Shown here piece by piece: positions 17,929 to 26,105 of a stretch of DNA of 64,000 nucleotides. Location: NCBI RefSeq assembly GCF_000970025.1, contig NZ_CP009528.1, positions 3,893,168-3,957,167 of the forward strand, given 5' to 3'. The notes under the pieces were generated by a model, which had not been told where the DNA came from, ran no database searches, and was given only the letters and a program-made list of their open reading frames with translations. How positions within the stretch are numbered: the stretch's first letter is position 1; every line of letters begins with the position of its first letter. A program made the translations under genes and the position numbers. Source of the stretch: Methanosarcina barkeri MS. Its GTDB lineage: Archaea; Halobacteriota; Methanosarcinia; Methanosarcinales; Methanosarcinaceae.

Positions 17929-19161
17929 ATGAAAGCAATTGATGAAACAATGAGTATATACCAGATCTTAAGTGACTATCCTTTTCTGTTAAAAATATTC
18001 AAACAGCATGGGATGGAGAAATTTGAAAATAAGGAAGTTCTTGAAAAGCTTGGTCCTTTACTAAAATTGAAAACAGCCCTCTCAATGGTATCGGTGAATA
18101 AAGACTCTTTTATTGAGCTCCTGAATCAGGCTGTTCTGAACAATGAAGCAAAAGGAGATTTTACCCTTGCAGACTCCCCGGAACGACAAAAAGAGCTGAC
18201 CCTTCTTGCCCTTTTACCCTGCGGCATGAAGATGCCTTTTAACCGTGCACTTGATGATTTTTCATCTGAATACAGCCGACAAATGAATAATGTACTCCAT
18301 TCTCTTGTCGAAGGTAATGTCAATCATGAGCTCTCTTATTATGCCTATATCGATTCGGTTACATCGATTGACGAACTTCCGGATATAATCATCAGCTCTG
18401 ATATCAACAGCTTCTACCACAAACCCTTCCAGGAGAATTTTCTCAATAAGGAATATTTTGTAAATCTTAATTCATCCCCAATGAACAGTGATTTTGAGTC
18501 TATCGGTTTTGCCGATCCTCGTGGACAGTTTACCATGATCTCTGCAAACCTTCTGGTTCTGGTTACAATAGATGAACTCATGAAGGATGATAGCAAACCG
18601 GAGTCCTGGGAAGACATCTTAAAAGAGGAGTACCGGAATAAGGTTGTTATGAGGGGGCAGGACGGCTTTTTCTGTAATGGGGTACTGCTTCCGTTCTACC
18701 GGCTGTACGGTATGGAGGGAATTAAAAAGCTTGCTTCTTCAGTATATACAGGAATCCATCCGTCCGAGATGGTTAAAATGATAGACAGCAAAAAGGATGA
18801 CGTACCACCTATGTATATCATGCCTTACTTCTTTGCTAAGAAAATTCAAGATAAATCCAGGATAACAATCAATATACCTTCGGAAGGTGCTATTGTAAGC
18901 CCTGTGCAGATGCTGGTTAAAAAAAGTGGTGCAGAGCGGGTTAAGGAGATCACGGATTTCTTCTGTGGGAAAGAATTTGCGAAAATTTCTGCCAGAGCTT
19001 TTTTCCCGACAACAAATCCTGAAGTTGAAAATAATCTTGAAGGAATCAAACTCTATTGGCTGGGCTGGGACTTCCTGATGAACAATGACATAGGAGCACT
19101 TAAAAAAGAGCTTGAAGGAGTTTTCAATAAACAGTTCTATGAAACTGGAGGTATTGTGTGA
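17929..19161 (+). CDS. Cytosolic DUF1858-like / substrate-binding-protein-like protein (trio gene 1)
   Basis: A 410-residue protein, first gene of a tight three-gene operon. Residues 1-60 (AIDETMSIYQILSDYPFLLKIFKQHGMEKF) resemble DUF1858/ScdA N-terminal domains. The rest looks like a type 2 periplasmic-binding-protein fold of the iron/spermidine group: PDIIISSDINSFYHKPF, GFADPRGQFTMIS, SWEDILKEEYRNKVVMRG, IPSEGAIVSPVQMLVKKSG and FFPTTNPEVENNLEG. There is no signal peptide or lipobox, so unlike true transporter binding proteins it should stay in the cytosol. The next gene overlaps it by 4 bases. With a GTPase and a soluble ABC ATPase alongside, a role in handling or inserting a metal or cofactor is a reasonable guess, but unproven. 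Confidence 0.65.
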   Translation: MKAIDETMSIYQILSDYPFLLKIFKQHGMEKFENKEVLEKLGPLLKLKTALSMVSVNKDSFIELLNQAVLNNEAKGDFTLADSPERQKELTLLALLPCGMKMPFNRALDDFSSEYSRQMNNVLHSLVEGNVNHELSYYAYIDSVTSIDELPDIIISSDINSFYHKPFQENFLNKEYFVNLNSSPMNSDFESIGFADPRGQFTMISANLLVLVTIDELMKDDSKPESWEDILKEEYRNKVVMRGQDGFFCNGVLLPFYRLYGMEGIKKLASSVYTGIHPSEMVKMIDSKKDDVPPMYIMPYFFAKKIQDKSRITINIPSEGAIVSPVQMLVKKSGAERVKEITDFFCGKEFAKISARAFFPTTNPEVENNLEGIKLYWLGWDFLMNNDIGALKKELEGVFNKQFYETGGIV

Positions 19162-19853
19162 GGCTTGTTACGGTAGCAGGTCCTCCATCCTCAGGAAAAA
19201 CCAGCATCATTATCAAGACCATTGAAGAGCTTGAACAGAAAGGTTTCACAATCGGTGTGGTAAAATTTGACTGTCTCTCGGCTCAGGATGAGGAACACTA
19301 TTCAGCTCACAATATTCCGGTCAAGACCGGTCTCTCCAGAGGACTCTGTCCTGACCACTTTTTTGTAAGCAATATTGAAGAAGCCCTCAGGTGGGCCAAA
19401 GAGAAGAAGTTTGATTTTCTGATTACCGAGAGTGCAGGTCTTTGCAACCGCTGTTCTCCACATATTAAAGATGTTCTGGCAATCTGTGTTATTGATAACT
19501 TGAGTGGTGTCAACACACCTAAAAAAATCGGCCCCATGTTAAAACTTGCAGACATTGTTGTTATTACTAAAGGGGATATTGTCTCCCAGGCAGAACGTGA
19601 GGTCTTTGCATACAGGGTCAGACAGGTTAACCCCAGAGGAATGATAGTTCAGATTAATGGTGTTACAGGACAGGGTAGTTTCTATCTTGCAAAACTTGTG
19701 GAAAAAGCCTCTACGTTGGAAACTCTTCAGGGAGCTACACTTCGATTTACCATGCCTGGAGCTCTATGTTCATACTGTCTTGGAGAGAGAAAAATCGGGG
19801 ATGACAAGCAGATTGGGGTTTCAAAGCTGGTAAATTTCAGAGGAGAAGAATAA
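19158..19853 (+). CDS. HypB/UreG/CobW-like GTPase (trio gene 2)
   Basis: A 231-residue SIMIBI-class GTPase. The P-loop GPPSSGKTS is at residues 8-16, a switch region contains DCLSAQDEEHYSAHNIPVKTG, ITESAGLCNRCSP parallels the 'ENVGNL'/'ESGG' Walker B segment of HypB and UreG, and VVITKGD is the base-recognition motif. It is rich in Cys: C-x2-C (CNRC, near residue 100) and CSYC near residue 205, plausible metal sites. HypB and UreG deliver nickel, CobW-type proteins cobalt or zinc. The GTG start at 19158 overlaps the previous stop (gtgtga), implying translational coupling. The metal or cofactor served is unknown. Confidence 0.75.
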   Translation: MRLVTVAGPPSSGKTSIIIKTIEELEQKGFTIGVVKFDCLSAQDEEHYSAHNIPVKTGLSRGLCPDHFFVSNIEEALRWAKEKKFDFLITESAGLCNRCSPHIKDVLAICVIDNLSGVNTPKKIGPMLKLADIVVITKGDIVSQAEREVFAYRVRQVNPRGMIVQINGVTGQGSFYLAKLVEKASTLETLQGATLRFTMPGALCSYCLGERKIGDDKQIGVSKLVNFRGEE

Positions 19854-19872
19854 ATTCAGGGAGAAGAATAGC

Positions 19873-20886
19873 TTGCGAACAGATTTACTTCATATGACGA
19901 TAAATGAACTCAGGGAGATGATGCCCTGGATAGAGGACTATTTCTCTGCATTTGCAATTGATCCTGTGCAGTTCGGGAACATAAAACTGGAAGAACTGGG
20001 TTCAACACCTGGTGAAGATTATTTTGTAGAGATGGGAAGCAGCTCTCTCGCCTTTATTGATGGTTTCTTTCTATTTATTGAGCAGGCAAAAGCTCTTCAA
20101 CAGGGCAGCGGATCCACAGTTGAATCCCTGACAGTGCTCCCTGGACGTAATAAGAATGGTGAAAAAGAAGCCTTTTCGGTAAATCTAAAAAAAGGTGAAG
20201 TGACTGCAATTGTCGGTCCTACAGGATCAGGCAAGTCCCGTCTTCTGGCTGATATTGAATCTCTGGCTCAGGAGGATACTCCTACAGGCCGAAAAATACT
20301 GGTTAATGGCCGGGCTCCAGGTGATGAGGAGCGTTTCTCGACTGAGGGGCGTTTTATCGCGCAGCTTTCACAGAACATGAATTTTGTTATGGACCTCAGT
20401 GTCGAGGAGTTTCTGACCATGCATGCCGAGAGCCGTATGGTTGACGAGGTATCTCGTATTGTTCAGAAAATATATGATACTGCAAACATCCTGGCAGGAG
20501 AGCCTTTCAGCAGGGAAACTCCTGTTACGGAGCTCTCAGGGGGACAATCCCGCGCTCTGATGATTGCAGATACTGCACTTCTCAGCCCGGCATCTGTTGT
20601 CCTTATCGATGAGATTGAGAATGCAGGCGTCGACAAGGTTAGGTCTCTGGAACTTCTGGTAAGTAATAACAAGATAGTTTTAATCAGTACTCATGACCCT
20701 CTTCTGGCTCTATCGGCAGACCAGCGACTGGTCATTCAAAATGGCGGGATTTCAAAACGTATAAAAACCACACCGGATGAGAAAAAATACCTGAAGAGCC
20801 TCGAAAAAATAGACAGCAAACTTACTCATCTCCGAAATCAGTTGAGAAGGGGGGAAGAAATTGACTTCAGCGATTTTCTGGTGTAG
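19873..20886 (+). CDS. Soluble ABC-type ATPase with N-terminal extra domain (trio gene 3)
   Basis: A 337-residue protein. Residues 1-90 form an extra helical domain (MTINELREMMPWIEDYFSAFAIDP), again reminiscent of DUF1858-like domains and of the N-terminus of trio gene 1. The ABC ATPase follows with Walker A GPTGSGKS, signature LSGGQSRALMIAD, Walker B VVLIDEIENAG and the switch STHD. No membrane segments exist here or in the operon, so this is not a normal transporter ATPase; it is closer in logic to soluble ABC proteins that remodel partners. The start is TTG 19873 after gggagaagaa; ATG 19894 is an alternative. It lies 19 bases after the GTPase gene. Confidence 0.7.
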   Translation: MRTDLLHMTINELREMMPWIEDYFSAFAIDPVQFGNIKLEELGSTPGEDYFVEMGSSSLAFIDGFFLFIEQAKALQQGSGSTVESLTVLPGRNKNGEKEAFSVNLKKGEVTAIVGPTGSGKSRLLADIESLAQEDTPTGRKILVNGRAPGDEERFSTEGRFIAQLSQNMNFVMDLSVEEFLTMHAESRMVDEVSRIVQKIYDTANILAGEPFSRETPVTELSGGQSRALMIADTALLSPASVVLIDEIENAGVDKVRSLELLVSNNKIVLISTHDPLLALSADQRLVIQNGGISKRIKTTPDEKKYLKSLEKIDSKLTHLRNQLRRGEEIDFSDFLV

Positions 20887-20979
20887 CTTAAGTATGCTGA
20901 ATTAAAATGCCGACCAAAGAAGAAGAAAGCAGATTTGACAAAGTCGAAGTTTGGAATGATATCACTTTTTATTATATTT

Positions 20980-21198
20980 TCACTTAACTCCATCAAATCT
21001 TCCCATTGTGCCGCCTGTAATATCTTCAAGTTCCTCAGCCTCAAGACAGACCTGTATTGCTTCTTTTATACGTTCCATAGCCTGCTCAACTGTTTTTCCT
21101 TGAGTATAACAACCCGGTATGTCAGGAACCCTTGCAATATACATCTCATCTTTGTCCTGTTCGATCAGAACCGTATAACTCAAGCTCTCGCCTTCCAT
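20980..21198 (-). CDS. HicB-like antitoxin-type protein
   Basis: A small protein with the HicB/UPF0150 partial RNase H-like fold: YTVLIEQDKDEMYIARVPDIPGCYTQGKTVEQAMERIKEAIQVCLE. HicB proteins usually neutralise the HicA mRNA interferase. No HicA gene is seen on either side, so this is a solitary member, as is common in methanogens. The frame opens earlier (to 21261), but the extra N-terminus is unlike the family; ATG 21196-21198 (MEGESLSYTVLI) fits. A second HicB copy at 31362-31550 is similar. Confidence 0.75.
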   Translation of the reverse strand: MEGESLSYTVLIEQDKDEMYIARVPDIPGCYTQGKTVEQAMERIKEAIQVCLEAEELEDITGGTMGRFDGVK

Positions 21199-21623
21199 CT
21201 TTACCAGAATAACATTTAATCTGTGAGTACTTAAAGCTGCTACCGGCAGAACTATTGACAAGAATTGGCTGAAAAAAAGCAGAAGCCGAAGTGATATAAC
21301 TTTTTTATTATATTTCCACCCCAGCCCTCCTAAAATTATTCGATTAGAGGTTCTTCGATTGCGCCGCTAACTTGGAATTTATCTATTCCCAAAGCATTAC
21401 AGCAGAAGATTGAAATTTGTCACAGAAACATTTAAAGCCTACTTGAGTTTTTCCAATAAGTAGAACTCAATAAATGTTTAATGTATTTGCTAGAGGAATA
21501 TCCAGAATAAACAGTCGAAAGCAAAACAGGAAAATATAATTAAAGGATATAGAAGCTTTATATTATCTAAATATTTTTGAGAAATTAATGAGTTCAGAGT
21601 CAAAAAGTTAACGGGAAGATCAA
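21199..21623. promoter_or_regulatory. Divergent intergenic region before the STAND gene
   Basis: AT-rich, with no gene seen. It separates the HicB gene from the 1295-residue NTPase gene and should carry promoters for both. A purine-rich site (acgggaagatca) lies just before ATG 21624. Confidence 0.35.
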
Positions 21624-24600
21624 ATGAGCTTTGGTGGAATTGCCGATGGACTTTTAGCCAATTCATTATATGATAGTGCCAAAAAAATAATTAAAAAATA
21701 CCATGATACTTACGCAGATGTCCTTGATGATTCAATTAATAAGGTGACACCAAAACACCCAAAGTTGACAAAGATTCATATTGATAGTTTTTTATATGAA
21801 TCTCCTGCAGAAAACTTAATGAAGAATTATATCGAACATCCAGAAAATTATATTAATTCTTCAGAAAAGAACTTATTTGGTGAAAAACTTATAGAAGAAT
21901 TTATTACTTATTTTGACGAAGGATATTTTTCGAGAGAAGAAGCTACAGAAATTATAACTAATTTTCTAAATATATTAGATTATAATGTTCAAAAAAATCC
22001 AGACTTAAGAGATAAATTATTATTAGACTATGAAAAAGATACAAACCAAGAGCTCAAAAAACATATAGAAGAATGCCAAATTCATTTAAAATCTTTTTTA
22101 ACTGCAGAGGAATTCTTCTCTCGTTCCCTCGAAAGTACAAACTTATTGAACCATAAATATCACTTTGTAGGTCGAAGTGATATCTTATCACAGTTAGATA
22201 GTTTCTTAGAATCTGACAAAAAGATAGCCCTTTTACCTGGAAGGGGAGGCATTGGAAAAAGCAGAATACTTTTTGAATTTGGGAAAAATTTTGAATTAAA
22301 ACACAATGAATGGGAACTAAGATACGTTAGTGAAAGTCCATTAACAAAAGAGTCAATTCGTGAATTGCCTAAAAGAAAATGTACTATAGTAGTAGACGAT
22401 GCCCATCGAAGAGAAGATATTATTACATTACTAGAAACAGCTCAACAAGCCGAAATTATAATAAAGTCCCCAATAAAAATGATTCTGGCTTTCAGACCTC
22501 ACGGACTAAATTATATTAAAAGCAGCTATAGTAAATGCGGATTTGATACTCGCAAGATTGAAGAGATTTCTGAAATTGGGGAGCTTAAAAGAAAAGAAAA
22601 AGAGGAACTTGGAAAAAGTATACTTGGATCAAAACATCACGAATATTTAGAACCGTTAATTAAAGTAGCCAAAGACTCCACTATAGTTTTAGTTATTGGA
22701 GCAAAACTTATTGCAGAAAATAAAGTACGGCCAGCTCTTTTAGAACAGGACGAAGAGTTTCAAAATGCTGTTTTTAGTAGATTTCAGGAAGACATATTAG
22801 CAGGAATTATTAGTGATGATCTTGACGCAACTTTTTGTAGAGACCTGCTTTCCATCATATCCATTCTATCTCCAATCCAAAAAGACAATGGATTCATTGA
22901 AAAGACGGCCAAATTCTTAGAGGTAAAAAAATCGAAGATTAATATATCAATTAATACTCTAGAAAGAGGCGGATTGCTCTATCGTGTGGGATCTAAACTC
23001 AGGATAACTCCCGATGTTTTGTCAGACTATATATTACACAATTCATGTATTACTTCAGATGGCTATTCAACTGGGTACTCTCAAGAAATATTCGAAGCTT
23101 TTGGAGATACATATCTCAAGAACATTTTAGAGAATTTGTCAGAACTAGACTGGCGAGTAAATAGACAAAATAGAGAAACTGATCTTTTAGTAGAAATATG
23201 GAATAATATAGAAGAAAAATTCAAAAATTCATCAAACTTAGAGAAAGTAGTCTTATTGAATAAATTTGAAAAAGTAGCTTATTTTCAACCCCAGAGGATA
23301 CTGCACTTAATTAGATATGCAATTAACAACCCAATAAACAACCCAATTAACAAATCCAAAAGTGATTATGCACCATTATATGAATTCACTCATAAAGATG
23401 TATTAAGGACAATTCCCCCATTATTAAAAAATGTTAGTTACAATTTTGACTACTTTCAACAGTCTTGCGGACTTCTTTGGAATTTAGCTAAAAAAGAAAT
23501 AGAGATAAAAAATGGAGGTACTGCTTCTAACCATGCATTGACAGTACTCATAAATTTGGCCGAATATCAAATGTACAAATCTTTTGAGTATAGTTCCCAG
23601 ATTATTACTTTTGTTGAAAAAGAGATAAATAATCATACAGATCCTAAATACACATGCTCACTCTTAGATATACTTGATCCAATACTAGAAAAAGAAATAA
23701 TATTTGATAAGCCTATAGGAGCCGAGATACAGTTTATACCTTACCCAATTCCTTATAAAAATACAAAAGAGATAAGAAGAAAAGCCATATTATTAATAGA
23801 AGCTCAGTTAAAATCTGAATCAACTAAATTAACACTAAGAGCATTGAAAAGTCTTTCACAGGCTTTAAGATCACCTACTGGTTTTTATGGAAGGAAAGTT
23901 TCTACTGATGAAATTGAATCATGGCTTCCAGAACAAAGGAAAATACTTAATATTATAGAGGATATTTCCAAAATTACTACAGATCCTATTATAAAGATCC
24001 AGATAAAGTCTTCACTTGCATGGCATGCTAGACAAACTATCCAACCAGAAGTTAAAGATAAAGCCAGCTCAATCATAAAATTTCTGCCCGAAGATTTTGA
24101 GATCAGACTTGTGAGAGCTATCTGGTATCATTATGACAAAGATTATGAGAACTTTAAGGAGCATCAAGAGGAAGTAATCCAAGAAATAAAAGAGGTATCT
24201 AAAGGATTTTTGGAGAAATGTGATAATGAAGGGGGAAAAGTATTCAATGCTCTTAATAAGATAATTACCAATTTTAAAATTAATGAGATTTTAATTTATC
24301 CATCAAACTTCTTGAGAGTCCTTTGCGCTACAGATAAAGAAGTTGCTTCTGAAGTCTGTAATCACATTATGTCTGATACATCAAAGCCTTTAGCTAATTA
24401 TTTAGAGTTCTTATTATCAGGAATTAGAGAAAAAGACGAGGCTATGGCTATAAAGTTAACAGAAATTGCTGTTGATGGCAGTGATCCTATTTTATGTCAT
24501 TCCATAGCAGAAGGCTATGCACACACAGGATGGGCGTTTAAAATAAAAAATGAAGAAATCAAAATAATTACACAACTACTAAGTTCTGTAGATGCAGACA

Positions 24601-25511
24601 TAAGAAACCTAGCTATTGAATCGCTTGGACACTTCCCCAATACCTTGAGGGATGAAGCTATTGAGCTTGCTTTAGGTGTTGAAATTGGGGAGGACGAAGA
24701 AATAGCTGATACTTATTGTGGTATATTTAATCCAGAGTATGGCATTCCACCTGAGAGTTTAGATGAAGCACAACTAGGGTTCATTCTTAAAAAAGTATGT
24801 CAAGTCCACGTACTTGAAAAGAATTTATATGACTTAAACATTTTTCTAACATATTGCAGTACCAAAATACCTGAGGAATTGGTTGATGTCCTTTTGGAAA
24901 GAGTAGATTTGTCCAAGAAAATAGAGCATGGTACAAGTAACCGATTTCAGCCTTTACCTTATAACGGTTTTTACGACAAAGGATTAAATGGGATATCCCT
25001 TAGTTCACATTATAAAAATATTCTTCGAAAAGTTAGAGATAGATCGTTAAATCCAGATTTGAAAGACTCTTTTTGGCTCCCAAAGCTATATTCGTATATT
25101 TCAGAAAATATTTCATTGACTAGTCTTGAAGTTCTCAATGAATGGGTAGATACTGGAGATGAAGAAAAAATAAAAACAGTTGGACTTTTAGTCAAAGAAG
25201 CACCTTCAACCTTCGTGTTTTCACATTCTGGTTTTGTTTCAAACGTACTTGTGAGTGCGCAAGCGATTAGTGACGACTGCTACGAAGAAGTAAGATCTGA
25301 TCTATCAAACTCAACTCTTTATGGAGGAAGGACAGGACTCGTTGGTGAACCAAGTTATGAAGATCAGAATGTTCGTGATAGAGCTCAAGAATTTATGGAA
25401 AAGTATCCAGTTGGATCACCTACATGGAACTTTTACAAATGGCTCTCTGAAGAAGCAAAAAAATCAATAAAAAGTTGGCTAGAAAGCGATGAAGAAATGT
25501 TAGAAGACTAA
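21624..25511 (+). CDS. STAND-type NTPase with helical-repeat C-terminus (candidate defence protein)
   Basis: A 1295-residue single-gene protein. Residues 1-175 form an unrecognised, mostly helical N-terminal domain (GGIADGLLANSLYDSAKKII). The NTPase begins with FVGR at 181-184, a hallmark of STAND/AAA-like ATPases; Walker A GRGGIGKS is at 206-213, Walker B TIVVDDAH at 254-261, and MILAFRP near 280 is a sensor-like Arg. A winged-helix-like region follows (ISINTLERGGLLYRVGSKLRITPDVLSDYI, about 440-475). The remaining 800 residues look like HEAT/ARM-type helical repeats. This effector-NTPase-sensor layout is that of antiviral STAND proteins and of NLR-like receptors. Codon use is strongly AT-biased against the neighbouring lhr gene, suggesting transfer. 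No partner gene lies downstream. Defence is inference. Confidence 0.7.
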   Translation: MSFGGIADGLLANSLYDSAKKIIKKYHDTYADVLDDSINKVTPKHPKLTKIHIDSFLYESPAENLMKNYIEHPENYINSSEKNLFGEKLIEEFITYFDEGYFSREEATEIITNFLNILDYNVQKNPDLRDKLLLDYEKDTNQELKKHIEECQIHLKSFLTAEEFFSRSLESTNLLNHKYHFVGRSDILSQLDSFLESDKKIALLPGRGGIGKSRILFEFGKNFELKHNEWELRYVSESPLTKESIRELPKRKCTIVVDDAHRREDIITLLETAQQAEIIIKSPIKMILAFRPHGLNYIKSSYSKCGFDTRKIEEISEIGELKRKEKEELGKSILGSKHHEYLEPLIKVAKDSTIVLVIGAKLIAENKVRPALLEQDEEFQNAVFSRFQEDILAGIISDDLDATFCRDLLSIISILSPIQKDNGFIEKTAKFLEVKKSKINISINTLERGGLLYRVGSKLRITPDVLSDYILHNSCITSDGYSTGYSQEIFEAFGDTYLKNILENLSELDWRVNRQNRETDLLVEIWNNIEEKFKNSSNLEKVVLLNKFEKVAYFQPQRILHLIRYAINNPINNPINKSKSDYAPLYEFTHKDVLRTIPPLLKNVSYNFDYFQQSCGLLWNLAKKEIEIKNGGTASNHALTVLINLAEYQMYKSFEYSSQIITFVEKEINNHTDPKYTCSLLDILDPILEKEIIFDKPIGAEIQFIPYPIPYKNTKEIRRKAILLIEAQLKSESTKLTLRALKSLSQALRSPTGFYGRKVSTDEIESWLPEQRKILNIIEDISKITTDPIIKIQIKSSLAWHARQTIQPEVKDKASSIIKFLPEDFEIRLVRAIWYHYDKDYENFKEHQEEVIQEIKEVSKGFLEKCDNEGGKVFNALNKIITNFKINEILIYPSNFLRVLCATDKEVASEVCNHIMSDTSKPLANYLEFLLSGIREKDEAMAIKLTEIAVDGSDPILCHSIAEGYAHTGWAFKIKNEEIKIITQLLSSVDADIRNLAIESLGHFPNTLRDEAIELALGVEIGEDEEIADTYCGIFNPEYGIPPESLDEAQLGFILKKVCQVHVLEKNLYDLNIFLTYCSTKIPEELVDVLLERVDLSKKIEHGTSNRFQPLPYNGFYDKGLNGISLSSHYKNILRKVRDRSLNPDLKDSFWLPKLYSYISENISLTSLEVLNEWVDTGDEEKIKTVGLLVKEAPSTFVFSHSGFVSNVLVSAQAISDDCYEEVRSDLSNSTLYGGRTGLVGEPSYEDQNVRDRAQEFMEKYPVGSPTWNFYKWLSEEAKKSIKSWLESDEEMLED

Positions 25512-25548
25512 TTAGCGAGTTTTAAGATGCTTATCTATATCTTTCTCT

Positions 25549-25842
25549 TATTCCCAAAACTTCTTCGTCTTCACATAATCCCTCTCCGCAACAAGAATAT
25601 CCCTATAAAACTCCTCTTCACCCACCCTCATTTTTTCAATAACCTTTGACGCCGCCTCAAGTCCAATCCCCCGGCTGGCAAGCATAATAACCATCTTCAT
25701 TCCCCTGCGAGCGTACTACGCTTGCGTCTCTATAAACTCTCTGTATCCGTTTCTTTTCTTCAGGGACAACTTTAACCTGTTTTGCCTGTTTTTTGACAAG
25801 CTTGATTTCCTCTCCTTCCCAGGGTTTGAAGGCTACAATTAT
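25549..25842 (-). pseudogene. Decayed duplicate of the lhr 3' end
   Basis: This stretch repeats, with scattered substitutions, the last 290 or so bases of the Lhr helicase gene starting at 26106. It encodes [44 protein letters not shown], then changes frame, and ends at the same FWE-stop. The STAND gene lies on its other side, so the duplication marks the boundary between the STAND gene and the lhr locus. Confidence 0.85.
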
Positions 25843-26105
25843 TTGGAGTTTTAGAGTAGCAAACTGATTCAAATCATAAATAAACAAAAAAGAAAATTGA
25901 ATTGGGGAATAAAGACATCTGATTATTGTAGACGGAGGGCGAAAAATGGTATACATTATAAAGTGATTGTGTCAGATGTCTTTGCTACATAATATTAAGG
26001 AGTGATTATATAAGTGCTATTATCTACTGCTATTTAACATGCATTTATTTCAGTACTCATATTCTTACTTTCAATAGTGCACCAGTATACATTATATCCT
26101 GGATC
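25843..26105. other. AT-rich spacer between the lhr duplicate and lhr
   Basis: No gene is seen. The sequence is not homologous to lhr, so the duplicate is limited to the 3' end. Confidence 0.4.
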
